A stretch of 38,166 nt of DNA from an uncultured Christensenella sp. (GTDB taxonomy: Bacteria > Bacillota > Clostridia > Christensenellales > Pumilibacteraceae). The notes below the pieces were generated by a model that saw nothing but the letters and a program-made list of their open reading frames with translations, was not told the origin of the DNA and did not search any database. Each line of letters starts with the position of its first letter. Positions within the stretch are counted from its first letter, which is position 1. The translations under genes were made by a program, and so were the position numbers. Location: NCBI GenBank assembly GCA_910577945.1, contig CAJTNI010000015.1, positions 1 to 38,166 of the forward strand. The letters are read 5' to 3'. This document shows positions 8,585 through 16,931 of the stretch, one piece after another.

Positions 8585-8613
8585 TTGACATAATGCTTTT
8601 TAAATGATAAAAT
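8585..8613 (+). promoter_or_regulatory. Promoter giving a leaderless metallophosphoesterase mRNA
   Basis: Consensus TTGACA at 8585-8590 and TAAAAT at 8608-8613 are 17 bp apart. Only six bases (ACGCGT) separate the -10 box from ATG 8620, so the predicted start of transcription coincides with the start codon. Confidence 0.8.
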
Positions 8614-8619
8614 ACGCGT

Positions 8620-9318
8620 ATGAACGTATACGCGATTTCCGACTTGCATTTGTCTATAAACAATCCCAAGCCCATGAACATTTTCGGCGCGGTGTGGGAT
8701 AACTATCTGGACGATATAGAAAAATCGCTCGACGGCGTCGGCGACGACGACCTCGTGCTTTTGGCAGGCGATTTGAGCTGGGCGATGACGCTCGACGCCG
8801 CCGCGCCCGACCTCGCGTATATAGGCGGATACCGCGGCAAAAAGGTGATTACGCGCGGCAATCACGATTTTTGGTGGAAGGGCATATCGGGCGTGCGCGC
8901 GGCGCTGCCCGCGGGCGTGTACGCCATTCAAAACGACTGCATTCGGTTCGGCGGCGAAACGGACGGCGTAGTCGTGTGCGGCAGTCGCGGTTGGAGCGCC
9001 GACGATAAGAGCGAGGAGGGCAAAAAGCTTTTTGCGCGCGAGCTGCTGCGCATCGAGCTGTCGCTCAAAGAGGGCGAAAAGCAAAAGCGCGACGGGGACA
9101 AGCTCGTTTTTATGATACACTATCCGCCGTTTAACGCGCGGTTCGAGGATAACGAGGTGACGGCGCTGTTCGATAAATACGGCGTTAACGCCGTCGTGTA
9201 CGGGCACTTGCACGGCAAAAACTGTTATACTCGCCCGCTTGTGGTAAGGCGCGGAATCAAATATTATTTGACGTCGTGCGACCAAGTGGGGAATAAGGCG
9301 GTTAAAATAGAGATTTAG
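8620..9318 (+). CDS. Calcineurin-type metallophosphoesterase
   Basis: A cytosolic 232-residue phosphoesterase with a two-metal centre. The metal ligands read in order: SDLHL near residues 7-11, AGDLSW near 48, RGNHDFWW near 80, IHYPP near 166 and YGHLHG near 188. It belongs to a Bacillota group of predicted phosphohydrolases of unknown substrate. There is no ribosome binding site before ATG 8620, and the -10 box ends six bases upstream, so translation is probably leaderless. It stands alone and is convergent with threonine ammonia-lyase. Confidence 0.9.
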   Translation: MNVYAISDLHLSINNPKPMNIFGAVWDNYLDDIEKSLDGVGDDDLVLLAGDLSWAMTLDAAAPDLAYIGGYRGKKVITRGNHDFWWKGISGVRAALPAGVYAIQNDCIRFGGETDGVVVCGSRGWSADDKSEEGKKLFARELLRIELSLKEGEKQKRDGDKLVFMIHYPPFNARFEDNEVTALFDKYGVNAVVYGHLHGKNCYTRPLVVRRGIKYYLTSCDQVGNKAVKIEI

Positions 9319-9390
9319 AGTAATTTGCTAAGTAGTGATTGTGCCGTCGTTTCGACCGAGGCGAGTAGCGGGGAAATCTTTCAATAAATC

Positions 9391-9408
9391 GGGCGGAAAG
9401 ACCCGCCC
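9391..9408 (-). terminator. Possible terminator of threonine ammonia-lyase
   Basis: GGGCGG (9391-9396) pairs with CCGCCC (9403-9408) around a 6-base loop. Read on the minus strand it is followed by GATTTATT, a poor but possible U tract. A second small stem GAGCA/TGCTC lies at 9417-9430. The stretch is between convergent genes. Confidence 0.4.
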
Positions 9409-9438
9409 CTCGGGCGGAGCAAATATGCTCGCGATTGC

Positions 9439-10635
9439 CTACTGATTCCGAATTATTTTATAGTCTTTAAGCGCGGCGATGACGCGTTCGCCGTGCGCTT
9501 TTCCGCTAACCTCGCAGGTTATGTGCAGAATGGTTTCGTTGAGCGACAGCTCGGCGTTTACTCTGTCGTACTGAATGGCGATTACGTTCGCGCCGCAGCG
9601 CGCGAGTATGCGCGAGATTTGTTCGAGCGAGCCCGGTTTGTCGGAGAGCACGACGGACAGGCGTATTTGCCGCCCGCGGCTTATAAGCCCGCGCTCGATT
9701 ATCTTGTGAATAAAACTCACGTCTATGTTGCCGCCTGACAGCACGCACACCGTCTTTTGCCCGCGCAAAACGGGGTAGCGTCCGCACAGCGCCGCCGCAA
9801 GCCCCGCCGCGCCCGCAGGCTCTACGATTTCCTTTGCGCGCTCTATGAGCGATATTATAGCCGACGCGATTTCGTCGTCGGTCACGGTCAGTATGCCGTC
9901 GGCGTAGCGATTGATATATTTCATCGTGATATCGCCGGGGCGCTTTACCGCAATGCCGTCGGCTATCGTGAATATGCTGTCGAGCGCGCTCGGCGCATGC
10001 CCGAATGCGCGCGCAATCGCGGGCGCGCCGTCGGCTTGCACGCCGTACACCTTTACGTTTGGATTGATTGACTTTACGGCGAACGCCGCGCCCGCAAGCA
10101 AGCCGCCGCCGCCCGCGGGCACGAGCACGGTTTGCACGTCGGGCATGTCCTCGATAATTTCAAGCCCGACGGTGGCTTGACCCGCGATTATATCCTCGTC
10201 GTCGAACGGCGGAATGAATATGCCGTTTTCCGCTCTGCACGCGTCCTGCGCCGCCGCCTGCGCGTCGTCGAACACGTCGCCGCAGAGCCGCACCTCCGCG
10301 CCGTAGCCCTCGGTCGCGGACACCTTGGCTATTGGCGTGGACAGCGGCATGTAAATGACCGCGCGCACGCCTCGCTTAGCTGCGGCAAACGCCACGCCCT
10401 GCGCGTGGTTGCCCGCCGAGCAGCTGAATACCTTGGACGCGGGCGAGAGGTCGAGCGTGCTTATTTTGTTGAGCGCGCCGCGCACCTTGAACGAACCCGT
10501 CTTTTGCAGGTTTTCGCATTTGAGATAAATCTCGCTGCCCGTATGCCGCGAAAACGTTCCCGAGTATTCTATGGGCGTGCGGTGTACGCTGCCTTTGAGC
10601 CGCTCCCGCGCTTGCTTTATATCGTCAATCGTCAT
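9439..10635 (-). CDS. ilvA: Threonine ammonia-lyase (threonine dehydratase), short ACT form
   Basis: A PLP enzyme that deaminates threonine to 2-oxobutanoate, either for isoleucine synthesis or threonine breakdown. The 398-residue length matches the IlvA/TdcB type with one C-terminal ACT domain. The PLP Lys is in GSFKVRGA near residues 47-54, the phosphate-binding Gly loop is GGGGLLAG near 175-182, and a late CVLSGGN segment is present. The ACT domain begins about residue 325 (RLSVVLSDKPGSLEQ). The symbol is approximate: tdcB is equally possible because no other isoleucine or threonine genes are near. ATG 10635 has no Shine-Dalgarno and lies nine bases after a TATAAT, so the mRNA is nearly leaderless. 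Confidence 0.93.
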   Translation of the reverse strand: MTIDDIKQARERLKGSVHRTPIEYSGTFSRHTGSEIYLKCENLQKTGSFKVRGALNKISTLDLSPASKVFSCSAGNHAQGVAFAAAKRGVRAVIYMPLSTPIAKVSATEGYGAEVRLCGDVFDDAQAAAQDACRAENGIFIPPFDDEDIIAGQATVGLEIIEDMPDVQTVLVPAGGGGLLAGAAFAVKSINPNVKVYGVQADGAPAIARAFGHAPSALDSIFTIADGIAVKRPGDITMKYINRYADGILTVTDDEIASAIISLIERAKEIVEPAGAAGLAAALCGRYPVLRGQKTVCVLSGGNIDVSFIHKIIERGLISRGRQIRLSVVLSDKPGSLEQISRILARCGANVIAIQYDRVNAELSLNETILHITCEVSGKAHGERVIAALKDYKIIRNQ

Positions 10636-10644
10636 AATGCGATT

Positions 10645-10674
10645 ATTATAATATTATTTAACCGTCTAAGTCAA
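10645..10674 (-). promoter_or_regulatory. Promoter of threonine ammonia-lyase, short leader
   Basis: On the minus strand TTGACT (10674-10669) and TATAAT (10650-10645) are 18 bp apart. The -10 box ends nine bases before ATG 10635, leaving a predicted leader of about three bases. Confidence 0.7.
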
Positions 10675-10731
10675 CCGATTAAGCGTAAGACGCCGTTCGC
10701 GCGCGCTATCGTTCGCGCCGATTGAATACCT

Positions 10732-10758
10732 ATAATATAATATTATATATTATATTAT
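10732..10758. repeat. A/T-only 27-bp dyad in the divergent intergenic region
   Basis: Twelve-base arms with a three-base centre (core arms AATATAATAT and ATATTATATT) contain only A and T in otherwise GC-rich DNA. The dyad lies between the divergent promoters of threonine ammonia-lyase and mraZ. The same gap holds a weaker hairpin CGGGCAT/ATGCCCG at 10799-10823. I see no gene in 10636-11012. Confidence 0.6.
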
Positions 10759-10903
10759 TACGCGTTAAAATCGAATTGTCGGCGCGTTTCGACGCAATCG
10801 GGCATAAAGCGTTGATATGCCCGCGATTTCGACGGCGTAATTTGCGACTGCGTGTCGAATTTGTACGGCACGCATAAGTTTTTTTCGATTTTATCAAAGA
10901 AAA

Positions 10904-10934
10904 TGGGCAAAAAGGGTTGCATGTGGGCAAAAAG
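10904..10934 (+). promoter_or_regulatory. Probable MraZ operator
   Basis: TGGGCAAAAAG occurs twice, at 10904-10914 and 10924-10934, exactly 20 bp apart, with a third GGG at 10914-10916 between them. MraZ is known to bind tandem TGGG-type repeats about 10 bp apart upstream of its own gene. The repeats flank and overlap the -35 box at 10917, so binding should block transcription. Confidence 0.75.
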
Positions 10935-10945
10935 TGTGCTAGAAT
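10917..10945 (+). promoter_or_regulatory. Promoter of the mraZ-rsmH-ftsL unit
   Basis: TTGCAT at 10917-10922 and TAGAAT at 10940-10945 have a 17-bp spacer. The predicted start near 10952 gives a leader of about 60 bases before mraZ. Confidence 0.8.
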
Positions 10946-11012
10946 ATCGTTATCACCTTAAAAGCGTGTATTGTCGCGCGTTTGGGGTAGAAATTTCGAG
11001 GAGACGCGTTCG

Positions 11013-11492
11013 GTGTTTACGGGTTATTACCGACATCAATTAGACGATAAGGGACGGTTCAGAATACCGCCTCGTTTTCGCGATATGTTGGGAAAAGACC
11101 CCGTAATGGTTTTGAGCGTGGAGAAATTCGACACGGGCAGGACGGAGACGAACGACAAGGGCGAGGAAAAGAAGGTGCTCAAACGGTGCATCATGCTTTA
11201 CACCGCCGAGGATTTCGAAAAGCGCGTTACCAAGCGTTTCGAGGACGCCGACATTCTCAATACCAAAATCGGCGAAATCAAGCGCGTGCTGTTTCCCATG
11301 GCGCAGCCCGTCGAGGAGGATACGCGCAACCGCGTGCTCATGCCGCAGGCGTTTTTGGGCTTTTGCGACCTTTCCAAAAACCTCGTGTCTATCGGAACGA
11401 TGGACCACGTGGAGATTTGGGACGAGGCGCTTTACAACAAGCACTTGGAGGATATCGATTCCGACGCGTTGCTTGCGGCGTTTAGCGACTGA
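11013..11492 (+). CDS. mraZ: Transcriptional regulator MraZ
   Basis: MraZ is an AbrB-like DNA-binding protein that forms rings and represses the division and cell-wall cluster it heads. I chose GTG 11013: it gives the expected N-terminus (MFTGYYRHQLDDKGR) and follows GAGGAG at 10998-11003; an upstream TTG at 10971 adds residues without homology. The 159-residue product has two MraZ half-sites: the first with DDKGRFRIPPRFR, the second diverged (EEDTRNRVLMPQAF). An insertion of Lys/Glu-rich residues sits between them near residues 45-60. Its stop overlaps rsmH (TGATG), so the two are coupled. Confidence 0.94.
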   Translation: MFTGYYRHQLDDKGRFRIPPRFRDMLGKDPVMVLSVEKFDTGRTETNDKGEEKKVLKRCIMLYTAEDFEKRVTKRFEDADILNTKIGEIKRVLFPMAQPVEEDTRNRVLMPQAFLGFCDLSKNLVSIGTMDHVEIWDEALYNKHLEDIDSDALLAAFSD

Positions 11493-12388
11493 TGTATCAC
11501 GTATCGGTAATGCTCTCCGAAACGGTGGGCGCGCTCAACGCGGCAGCGGGAAAAACGTATTTGGATTCGACGCTCGGCGGCGGCGGACATACTCAGGCGA
11601 TACTCGATAAGGGCGCGAGAGTGGCGGCGATAGACCGCGACCAAGCCGCAATCGATTACTGCAAGTCGCACGTAAATGGCGACGTAACGTACATTAAAGG
11701 CGAATACGAGAATGCGCCGAGCTTGCTGGGCGCGGTCGGAATTACCGGCATCGCGGGCGCGGTCATGGATTTGGGCGTTTCGTCCAAACAGCTCGACGAC
11801 GCCGAGCGCGGGTTTTCGTATATGCACGATGGCAAGCTGGATATGCGCATGGACAACTCCCAAGGCTTTTCGGCGTACGACGTGGTCAACGGGTACTCGC
11901 AAGAGGACTTGGCGCGCATTTTGCGCGACTACGGCGAGGAGAGCTTCGCGCGCCGCATAGCGGGCGAGATAGTCAAACGCAGAGCGACGGGCGAGATAAG
12001 AACGACCAAGCAGCTTGCCGATTTGATAGCGTCGTGCGTGCCGTACCGCAAGAACGGACACCCCGCAAAAAAGAGCTTTCAGGCGATACGCATAGAGGTC
12101 AACGGCGAGCTTAAAGGGCTGCAAACGGCAATTACGGGCATTTTCGGAATGATTGAACGCGGCGGGCGGCTGGCGGTGATAAGCTTTCACTCGTTGGAGG
12201 ACCGCATTGTCAAGAACACGTTCAAGGACTTGGCGACCGATTGCATATGCCCCAAATCGTTTCCGATTTGCGTGTGCAACCATCGCGCCGAGGGCAAGAT
12301 AATAAGTCGCGAGCGTCCGAGTGCGGACGAGCTGCGACAAAACCCGAGAAGCGCGAGCGCGACGCTCCGCGTAATAGAAAAACTTTAA
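11492..12388 (+). CDS. rsmH: 16S rRNA (cytosine1402-N4)-methyltransferase RsmH
   Basis: RsmH (MraW) uses S-adenosylmethionine to methylate N4 of C1402 in the decoding centre of 16S rRNA. The 298-residue size is slightly shorter than average. The N-terminus HVSVMLSETV is typical; the SAM-binding motif DSTLGGGGHT lies near residues 26-35, DLGVSSKQLDD and GFSYMHDGKLDMRMD follow, and the C-terminal signature ISFHSLEDRIVK is present. The start shares bases with the mraZ stop. ftsL follows 15 bases later with its own AAGGAAGG ribosome binding site. Confidence 0.96.
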   Translation: MYHVSVMLSETVGALNAAAGKTYLDSTLGGGGHTQAILDKGARVAAIDRDQAAIDYCKSHVNGDVTYIKGEYENAPSLLGAVGITGIAGAVMDLGVSSKQLDDAERGFSYMHDGKLDMRMDNSQGFSAYDVVNGYSQEDLARILRDYGEESFARRIAGEIVKRRATGEIRTTKQLADLIASCVPYRKNGHPAKKSFQAIRIEVNGELKGLQTAITGIFGMIERGGRLAVISFHSLEDRIVKNTFKDLATDCICPKSFPICVCNHRAEGKIISRERPSADELRQNPRSASATLRVIEKL

Positions 12389-12403
12389 GGAAGGTGCGAC
12401 AGC

Positions 12404-13141
12404 ATGATACATTCTTCGAGACAGATAAAAAACAGAGCCGACGCGTACGGCGGATACGGCACGGAGAGCGAGCGGCTCGTAGAGACCGCTCCGTCCGCGC
12501 GCATTGTTTCGGATAACCCTGCCGCGCCTATCGGCAACGAGAGCATAGTGTTGAAGGACGCGGCGCGCGAGCAGCAGCGGCAAGTGGACACGTCCATGTA
12601 CAGCACGCGCGAAACGTTGGGCGAAAGCGTCGCGCAGCATCCGAGGGCGAGCGAGCTGCCCCCGCGTCCCGCGCGCGAAAAGAAGTCTCGCACGAGCGAG
12701 GACTTGATGCCCACGATTAAAACGCTCAAATACAACGACGAAAATCAAGCCGCCGAGGAAACGACGCTCGCCAAGCGCAAAAGCGGCGCAATCGACCCCA
12801 AGTACAAGGTTATGCTCACGATATACGTAACGATTGCGCTTGTGCTCGCGATTGCGGTAATCGTGACGGGCGTGTACATTTCGGGCGCGCAGGCGGAGGC
12901 GGCGGCTGTAACGGGCGCGCTCAGTCAAAAGCAGGCGATAATATTCGAGCAGGAAACGACGCTCGCCGAGCTCCTCGACGAGGATAACATTTTGGAACAG
13001 GCGACGGCAAACGGCATGGTAAAGCCCGACGGAACGGATTACGTCGTAGACCGCGTGGACAAGGTGGACGTGCCCGAAACCCCGCCGCTTACCAACGGCT
13101 TCGACAAGTTTTGCGACGGCTTCGGTCAATTCCTTATGTAA
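12404..13141 (+). CDS. ftsL: FtsL-like bitopic division protein
   Basis: The call rests mainly on position (between rsmH and the PBP) and topology. The 245-residue protein has one membrane segment at about 136-160, then a short outside helix rich in Ala, Gln and Glu (about 163-200) that fits the FtsL coiled coil, which pairs with DivIC/FtsB in the divisome. It is unusual in carrying about 135 cytosolic residues before the membrane segment, charged and low in complexity; typical FtsL has a short N-terminus. The outside end (NGFDKFCDGFGQFLM) is not recognised. ATG 12404 follows AAGGAAGG. A strong terminator lies about 100 bases downstream. Confidence 0.7.
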   Translation: MIHSSRQIKNRADAYGGYGTESERLVETAPSARIVSDNPAAPIGNESIVLKDAAREQQRQVDTSMYSTRETLGESVAQHPRASELPPRPAREKKSRTSEDLMPTIKTLKYNDENQAAEETTLAKRKSGAIDPKYKVMLTIYVTIALVLAIAVIVTGVYISGAQAEAAAVTGALSQKQAIIFEQETTLAELLDEDNILEQATANGMVKPDGTDYVVDRVDKVDVPETPPLTNGFDKFCDGFGQFLM

Positions 13142-13237
13142 CGTGCGAGCGATTTCCCCGAAAAACCCGATGACGGGCTGTGTCGGGCAATCGCCGCGTT
13201 AAGCTCGCTTATAGTAGCGACCGAACAGCAAAATATC

Positions 13238-13263
13238 AAACCGCCTTAACGGGCGGTTTTTTT
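13238..13263 (+). terminator. Strong terminator inside the division cluster
   Basis: AAACCGCC (13238-13245) pairs with GGCGGTTT (13252-13259) around a six-base loop and runs into seven T residues. It separates mraZ-rsmH-ftsL from the PBP gene, which should need its own promoter or read-through. I found no convincing promoter between 13264 and 13430. Confidence 0.88.
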
Positions 13264-13430
13264 GCATGCGATATTTTCGATTTTGCGTCGAAAACTCGAA
13301 TTTGCCGTCGACGCAGTAACCGCAAATATCCGCCGCGGCGGGTTATGCCGCAACCGCGGCAGCGTGCGTATCGGGTAAACGGGCTAAACCGCGGACGGGC
13401 GGCATATACATAGTCCCGAGAGGTGTGCGT

Positions 13431-15326
13431 ATGAAATCGTCGGCTACCGTTATGCGAAAGAGGACGCTCGTTGCGCTTATCGCGCTTATCGTGGTGTTTT
13501 GCGCGTTGTTCGGGCGGTTGTTTTATATTCAAATTATCGACGGGGCGGAGCTGCGAGCCAAGGCGGGCGAGCAGTGGTATCGCGACCTGCCGCTCAAAGC
13601 GCCGCGCGGGAATATTTTGGACAGGAACGGCGAGGTGCTCGCCGACAGCAAGGACGTGTTTACACTGTACGCGCGTCCCAACGCCGTCACCGACAAGCCC
13701 GCCGCCGCGGGCGAGATTTCCGCCGCGCTCGGATTAAAGTACGAAACGACGCTCGAAAAGCTCAATTCGACGGTCGGCGAGGTCACGCTCAAACGCAAAA
13801 TCGACGCGGACACCGCATATAGCCTGCGCGAAAAAAATATCGCGGGGCTTTACTACACCTTGGACACGCAGCGCAATTATCCGTACGGCACGGCGCTTGC
13901 GCAGGTGCTCGGCTTTACGAATATCGACAACGTCGGACAGTCGGGGCTGGAAAGCTATTACGACAAATACCTGACGGGCGTGGACGGGTTCGCTTATACT
14001 TCAACCGACATCGCGGGGCGCGAACTGCCGTCGAGCGTGACGCGGTACGTGCCGAGCATTCGCGGGTGCAGCGTTACGCTGTCGCTCGACGCTAATATAC
14101 AGAGCTTTGCGGCGAACGCCGTCACGGCGGCGCAAACCGAGTTTTCGTCCAAATCCGCGTCCATGGTAGTTATGGACGTTAACACGGGCGGAATAGTGGC
14201 TATGGCGAAAAGCCCGTCGTTCGACCTCAACGACCCGCCGCGCGACAACCTAGAACTACTCAACGAGCTGTCGCGCAATACCATGATTGTCGATATGTAC
14301 GAGCCCGGCTCGACCTTCAAGATTTTCACCACCGCCGCCGCTATCGAAGCGGGCGTGGTGAGCGACGGCGACACCTTCTTTTGCGCGGGCTCGCGCACGG
14401 TTGACGGTCAGCGCATACGGTGCTGGCGGTCTATCGGGCACGGCAGTCAGCACCTCGCCGAGGGCGTGAAAAACTCGTGCAACTGCGTGTTTATGGATTT
14501 GGCGCTGCGGCTGGGCACTGAAAAGTTTTATTCGGCGCTGCATTCGTTCGGGCTCGGGCAAAAAACGGGCGTCGATTTCGCGGGCGAGAGCAGCGGCATT
14601 CTCATGAAGGAGGAAAACGTCAAGACCGTTGACCTCGCGCGTATCGGGTTCGGTCAGGCGGTGGCGGTAACGCCGTTGCAGCTTATTTCGGGCGTGTGCT
14701 CCGTCGTAAACGGCGGCACGCTGTACAAACCGTACTTTGTGCAATCGGTCGATTCGGCGGAGGGCGTAAACGTGGCTACGCGCTTGCCCGAGGCGGTGAG
14801 GCGCACGGTCAGCGAGGAGACGTCGCGGAAAATGCGCGAGTATTTGGTCGGCGTTGTGGCAAACGGCGGCGGCAGCAAGGCGGGCGTAGCGGGCTACGCA
14901 ATCGGCGGGAAGACGGGCACGGCGCAAAAATACGCGGGCGGCGGCGGTATCGCGCAAGGCAAGTACGTTTCGTCGTTTATCGGGTTTGCGCCCGCAAACG
15001 ACCCCAAGTACGCCGTGCTCATGATAGTAGACGAGCCGCAGGGATATATGTATTACGGCAGTCTTGTCGCCGCGCCGTACGCCGGCTCGGTGTTCAAAAA
15101 GATTTTCGATTACGAGGATATCGCGCCTACCGCGTTGCCCGAAACCGAGTACGTAGCCATGCCCGACGTAGTCGGCGAAACGCCCGCGGACGCCGTGGCG
15201 ATACTCGAAAAAGCGGGCTTGCACGTCGAGCTCGTCGGCGAAGGCGAGGTCGTCGTCGCGCAAACGCCCGTGCCCAACTCGATGGTCGTAAAGAACGACA
15301 CCGTGCTCATAAGAACGAAGAATTAA
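13431..15326 (+). CDS. Class B penicillin-binding protein with one PASTA domain (FtsI/SpoVD type)
   Basis: A septal or spore-cortex peptidoglycan transpeptidase anchored by one N-terminal membrane segment (about residues 10-32). The dimerisation domain begins with the APRGNILDRNGEVLA signature. The penicillin-binding domain has the active-site STFK at 294-297, SCN at 349-351 and KTG at 494-496. One PASTA domain, thought to bind peptidoglycan, fills residues about 573-631. I took ATG 13431, seven bases after GAGAGG (13418-13423); the GTG at 13425 is too close to that site. The PASTA domain suggests the SpoVD/PBP2x branch, but whether it serves vegetative division or sporulation cannot be decided here. 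It probably works with FtsW below. Confidence 0.95.
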   Translation: MKSSATVMRKRTLVALIALIVVFCALFGRLFYIQIIDGAELRAKAGEQWYRDLPLKAPRGNILDRNGEVLADSKDVFTLYARPNAVTDKPAAAGEISAALGLKYETTLEKLNSTVGEVTLKRKIDADTAYSLREKNIAGLYYTLDTQRNYPYGTALAQVLGFTNIDNVGQSGLESYYDKYLTGVDGFAYTSTDIAGRELPSSVTRYVPSIRGCSVTLSLDANIQSFAANAVTAAQTEFSSKSASMVVMDVNTGGIVAMAKSPSFDLNDPPRDNLELLNELSRNTMIVDMYEPGSTFKIFTTAAAIEAGVVSDGDTFFCAGSRTVDGQRIRCWRSIGHGSQHLAEGVKNSCNCVFMDLALRLGTEKFYSALHSFGLGQKTGVDFAGESSGILMKEENVKTVDLARIGFGQAVAVTPLQLISGVCSVVNGGTLYKPYFVQSVDSAEGVNVATRLPEAVRRTVSEETSRKMREYLVGVVANGGGSKAGVAGYAIGGKTGTAQKYAGGGGIAQGKYVSSFIGFAPANDPKYAVLMIVDEPQGYMYYGSLVAAPYAGSVFKKIFDYEDIAPTALPETEYVAMPDVVGETPADAVAILEKAGLHVELVGEGEVVVAQTPVPNSMVVKNDTVLIRTKN

Positions 15327-15438
15327 GCGTAAGCTTGTATGGTTACTATTCGGGTGAATTGCAAAACAATCGAAAAATTCCACACACGGCAGACGCAAAG
15401 CCTTCGGCTTGTCGAATATTGCATTTGTTTGCAAAAGC

Positions 15439-15467
15439 GCGACATGATGAAATTAACGGGTTAAAAT
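15439..15467 (+). promoter_or_regulatory. Possible promoter of murE
   Basis: GCGACA at 15439-15444 and TAAAAT at 15462-15467 have a 17-bp spacer, about 33 bases before murE. A second -10-like TATACT lies at 15473-15478. The -35 box is imperfect. A small hairpin AAGCC/GGCTT lies at 15398-15410. Confidence 0.4.
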
Positions 15468-15500
15468 AGGCATATACTATTGCGAAGGAGCGTGGCGTAA

Positions 15501-16931
15501 ATGCGACTAAACGAGCTTGGGCTGAATACCGACGAAGAAATAGAAATTACGGGGCTTGCCACCGACAGCTCGAAGGTAAGGGACGGCTATGTGTTTTTTT
15601 GTCTTGTGGGCAGGGAGAACGACGGACACACCTTCGCGGCGGACGCGCTCGGTCGCGGCGCGGTCGCGCTGGTGGTCGAACGCAGGCTTGCGCTCGACTG
15701 CGTGCAAATCGAGGTAGACGATACGCGCTCCGCCGCCAGCTTGGCGGCGGCGGCGTTTTACGGGTATCCCGCAAAGCGGCTAAAACCGATAGGCATTACG
15801 GGCACAAACGGTAAGACCACCACCACGTATATCATAAAAAGCATAATCGAGGCGGCGGGGCGCACCTGCGGACTGATAGGCACGAACGCGGTCGAGTTTG
15901 CGGGCGTCAAGCGCGAGCCGACGCTCACGACGCCCGACCCCATAGACCTGCAAAGCACGCTCGCGGACATGGTTGCGGCAGGCGTGGAATACGTGGTTAT
16001 GGAGGTGTCGGCGCATGCGCTCGCGCTTCGCAAGGTTGACGGAATAATGTACGAGGTGGCGGCGTTTACCAATTTTTCGCGCGACCACTTGGATTTTTTC
16101 GGCACGATGGACAAGTATGCGGCGGCAAAGAAGGCGTTTTTCACGCCCGAGCACGCGCGCACCGCGGTAATCAATATCGACGACGCTATGGGCAGAGAGA
16201 TATTGACGGAAACGGGCTTGCACACCGTTACGTACGGCGTGGAAAACCCGTCGGACGTGTTCGGCATAGACCTCGAAATGAGCGCGGAGGGGCTGAGCTA
16301 CGTTATGAACATGCTGGACAGCGTGGAGCGCGTCAAGTTCAATTTGACGGGCAGGTTCAACATGTACAACACGCTGTGCGCCGCCGCCGTCGCCGCCGCG
16401 CTGGGCTTGCCGTTTTCGGCGGTCGTCAACGGCATTCGCAACGTGAAAAAGATTGACGGCAGGTTCAATATTATCAACACCGCCAAGTGCAGCGTTATCA
16501 TAGACTTTGCGCACACCGACGACGGCATAGCCAACATACTGCGCGCCATACGCGAGTTTGCGCCCGCGCGCATAATCACGGTGTTCGGCTGCGGCGGCAA
16601 CCGCGACAAGACCAAGCGCGCCGTCATGGGCAAGATTGTTTCCACGATGAGCGACTTTTGCTTTGTTACGAGCGACAACCCGCGCTACGAGCCGCCCGTC
16701 GATATCATACTCCAAATCGAACAGGGCATTAAGGAAATCGGCGGCACTAACTATCGCCCGATAGTGGACAGAAAAGAGGCGATACGCGCCGCTTTGGAAA
16801 TGGCGAACAAGGACGACATAGTGCTTATAGCGGGCAAGGGCGCGGAGCAGTACAACGACGTAATGGGCAGAAAGCAACCGTACAACGACGAGCGGTTCGT
16901 TATGGAAATCGCGGGGGAATACGGAATTTGA
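15501..16931 (+). CDS. murE: UDP-MurNAc-tripeptide synthetase MurE, meso-DAP type
   Basis: MurE adds the third amino acid to UDP-MurNAc-L-Ala-D-Glu in the cytosol, using ATP. The 476-residue length is typical. The ATP loop GITGTNGKTTT occupies residues 98-108, the TTPDP and EVSAHAL motifs follow, and the Lys-rich AAKKAFF holds the expected carbamylated Lys. The substrate motif is DNPR at 392-395, which in this family indicates meso-diaminopimelate rather than L-lysine, so the cell wall is predicted to be DAP-linked. ATG 15501 follows GAAGGAG. The stop overlaps the mraY start. murF, often found beside it, is missing here. Confidence 0.96.
   Translation: MRLNELGLNTDEEIEITGLATDSSKVRDGYVFFCLVGRENDGHTFAADALGRGAVALVVERRLALDCVQIEVDDTRSAASLAAAAFYGYPAKRLKPIGITGTNGKTTTTYIIKSIIEAAGRTCGLIGTNAVEFAGVKREPTLTTPDPIDLQSTLADMVAAGVEYVVMEVSAHALALRKVDGIMYEVAAFTNFSRDHLDFFGTMDKYAAAKKAFFTPEHARTAVINIDDAMGREILTETGLHTVTYGVENPSDVFGIDLEMSAEGLSYVMNMLDSVERVKFNLTGRFNMYNTLCAAAVAAALGLPFSAVVNGIRNVKKIDGRFNIINTAKCSVIIDFAHTDDGIANILRAIREFAPARIITVFGCGGNRDKTKRAVMGKIVSTMSDFCFVTSDNPRYEPPVDIILQIEQGIKEIGGTNYRPIVDRKEAIRAALEMANKDDIVLIAGKGAEQYNDVMGRKQPYNDERFVMEIAGEYGI

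Noticed and set aside
10732..10930. Small coding frame in the threonine ammonia-lyase/mraZ gap
   Set aside because: It covers promoter, operator and the A/T dyad, with no ribosome binding site or homology.
10971..11012. Upstream TTG start for mraZ
   Set aside because: The GTG at 11013 gives the conserved MraZ N-terminus and has GAGGAG nine bases before it.
11432..13129. 565-codon minus-strand open frame across rsmH and ftsL
   Set aside because: It spans two clear plus-strand genes and shows shadow-type composition.
14256..15434. 392-codon minus-strand open frame opposite the PBP gene
   Set aside because: Antisense shadow of a well-supported PBP; the product is Arg/His-rich without domains.
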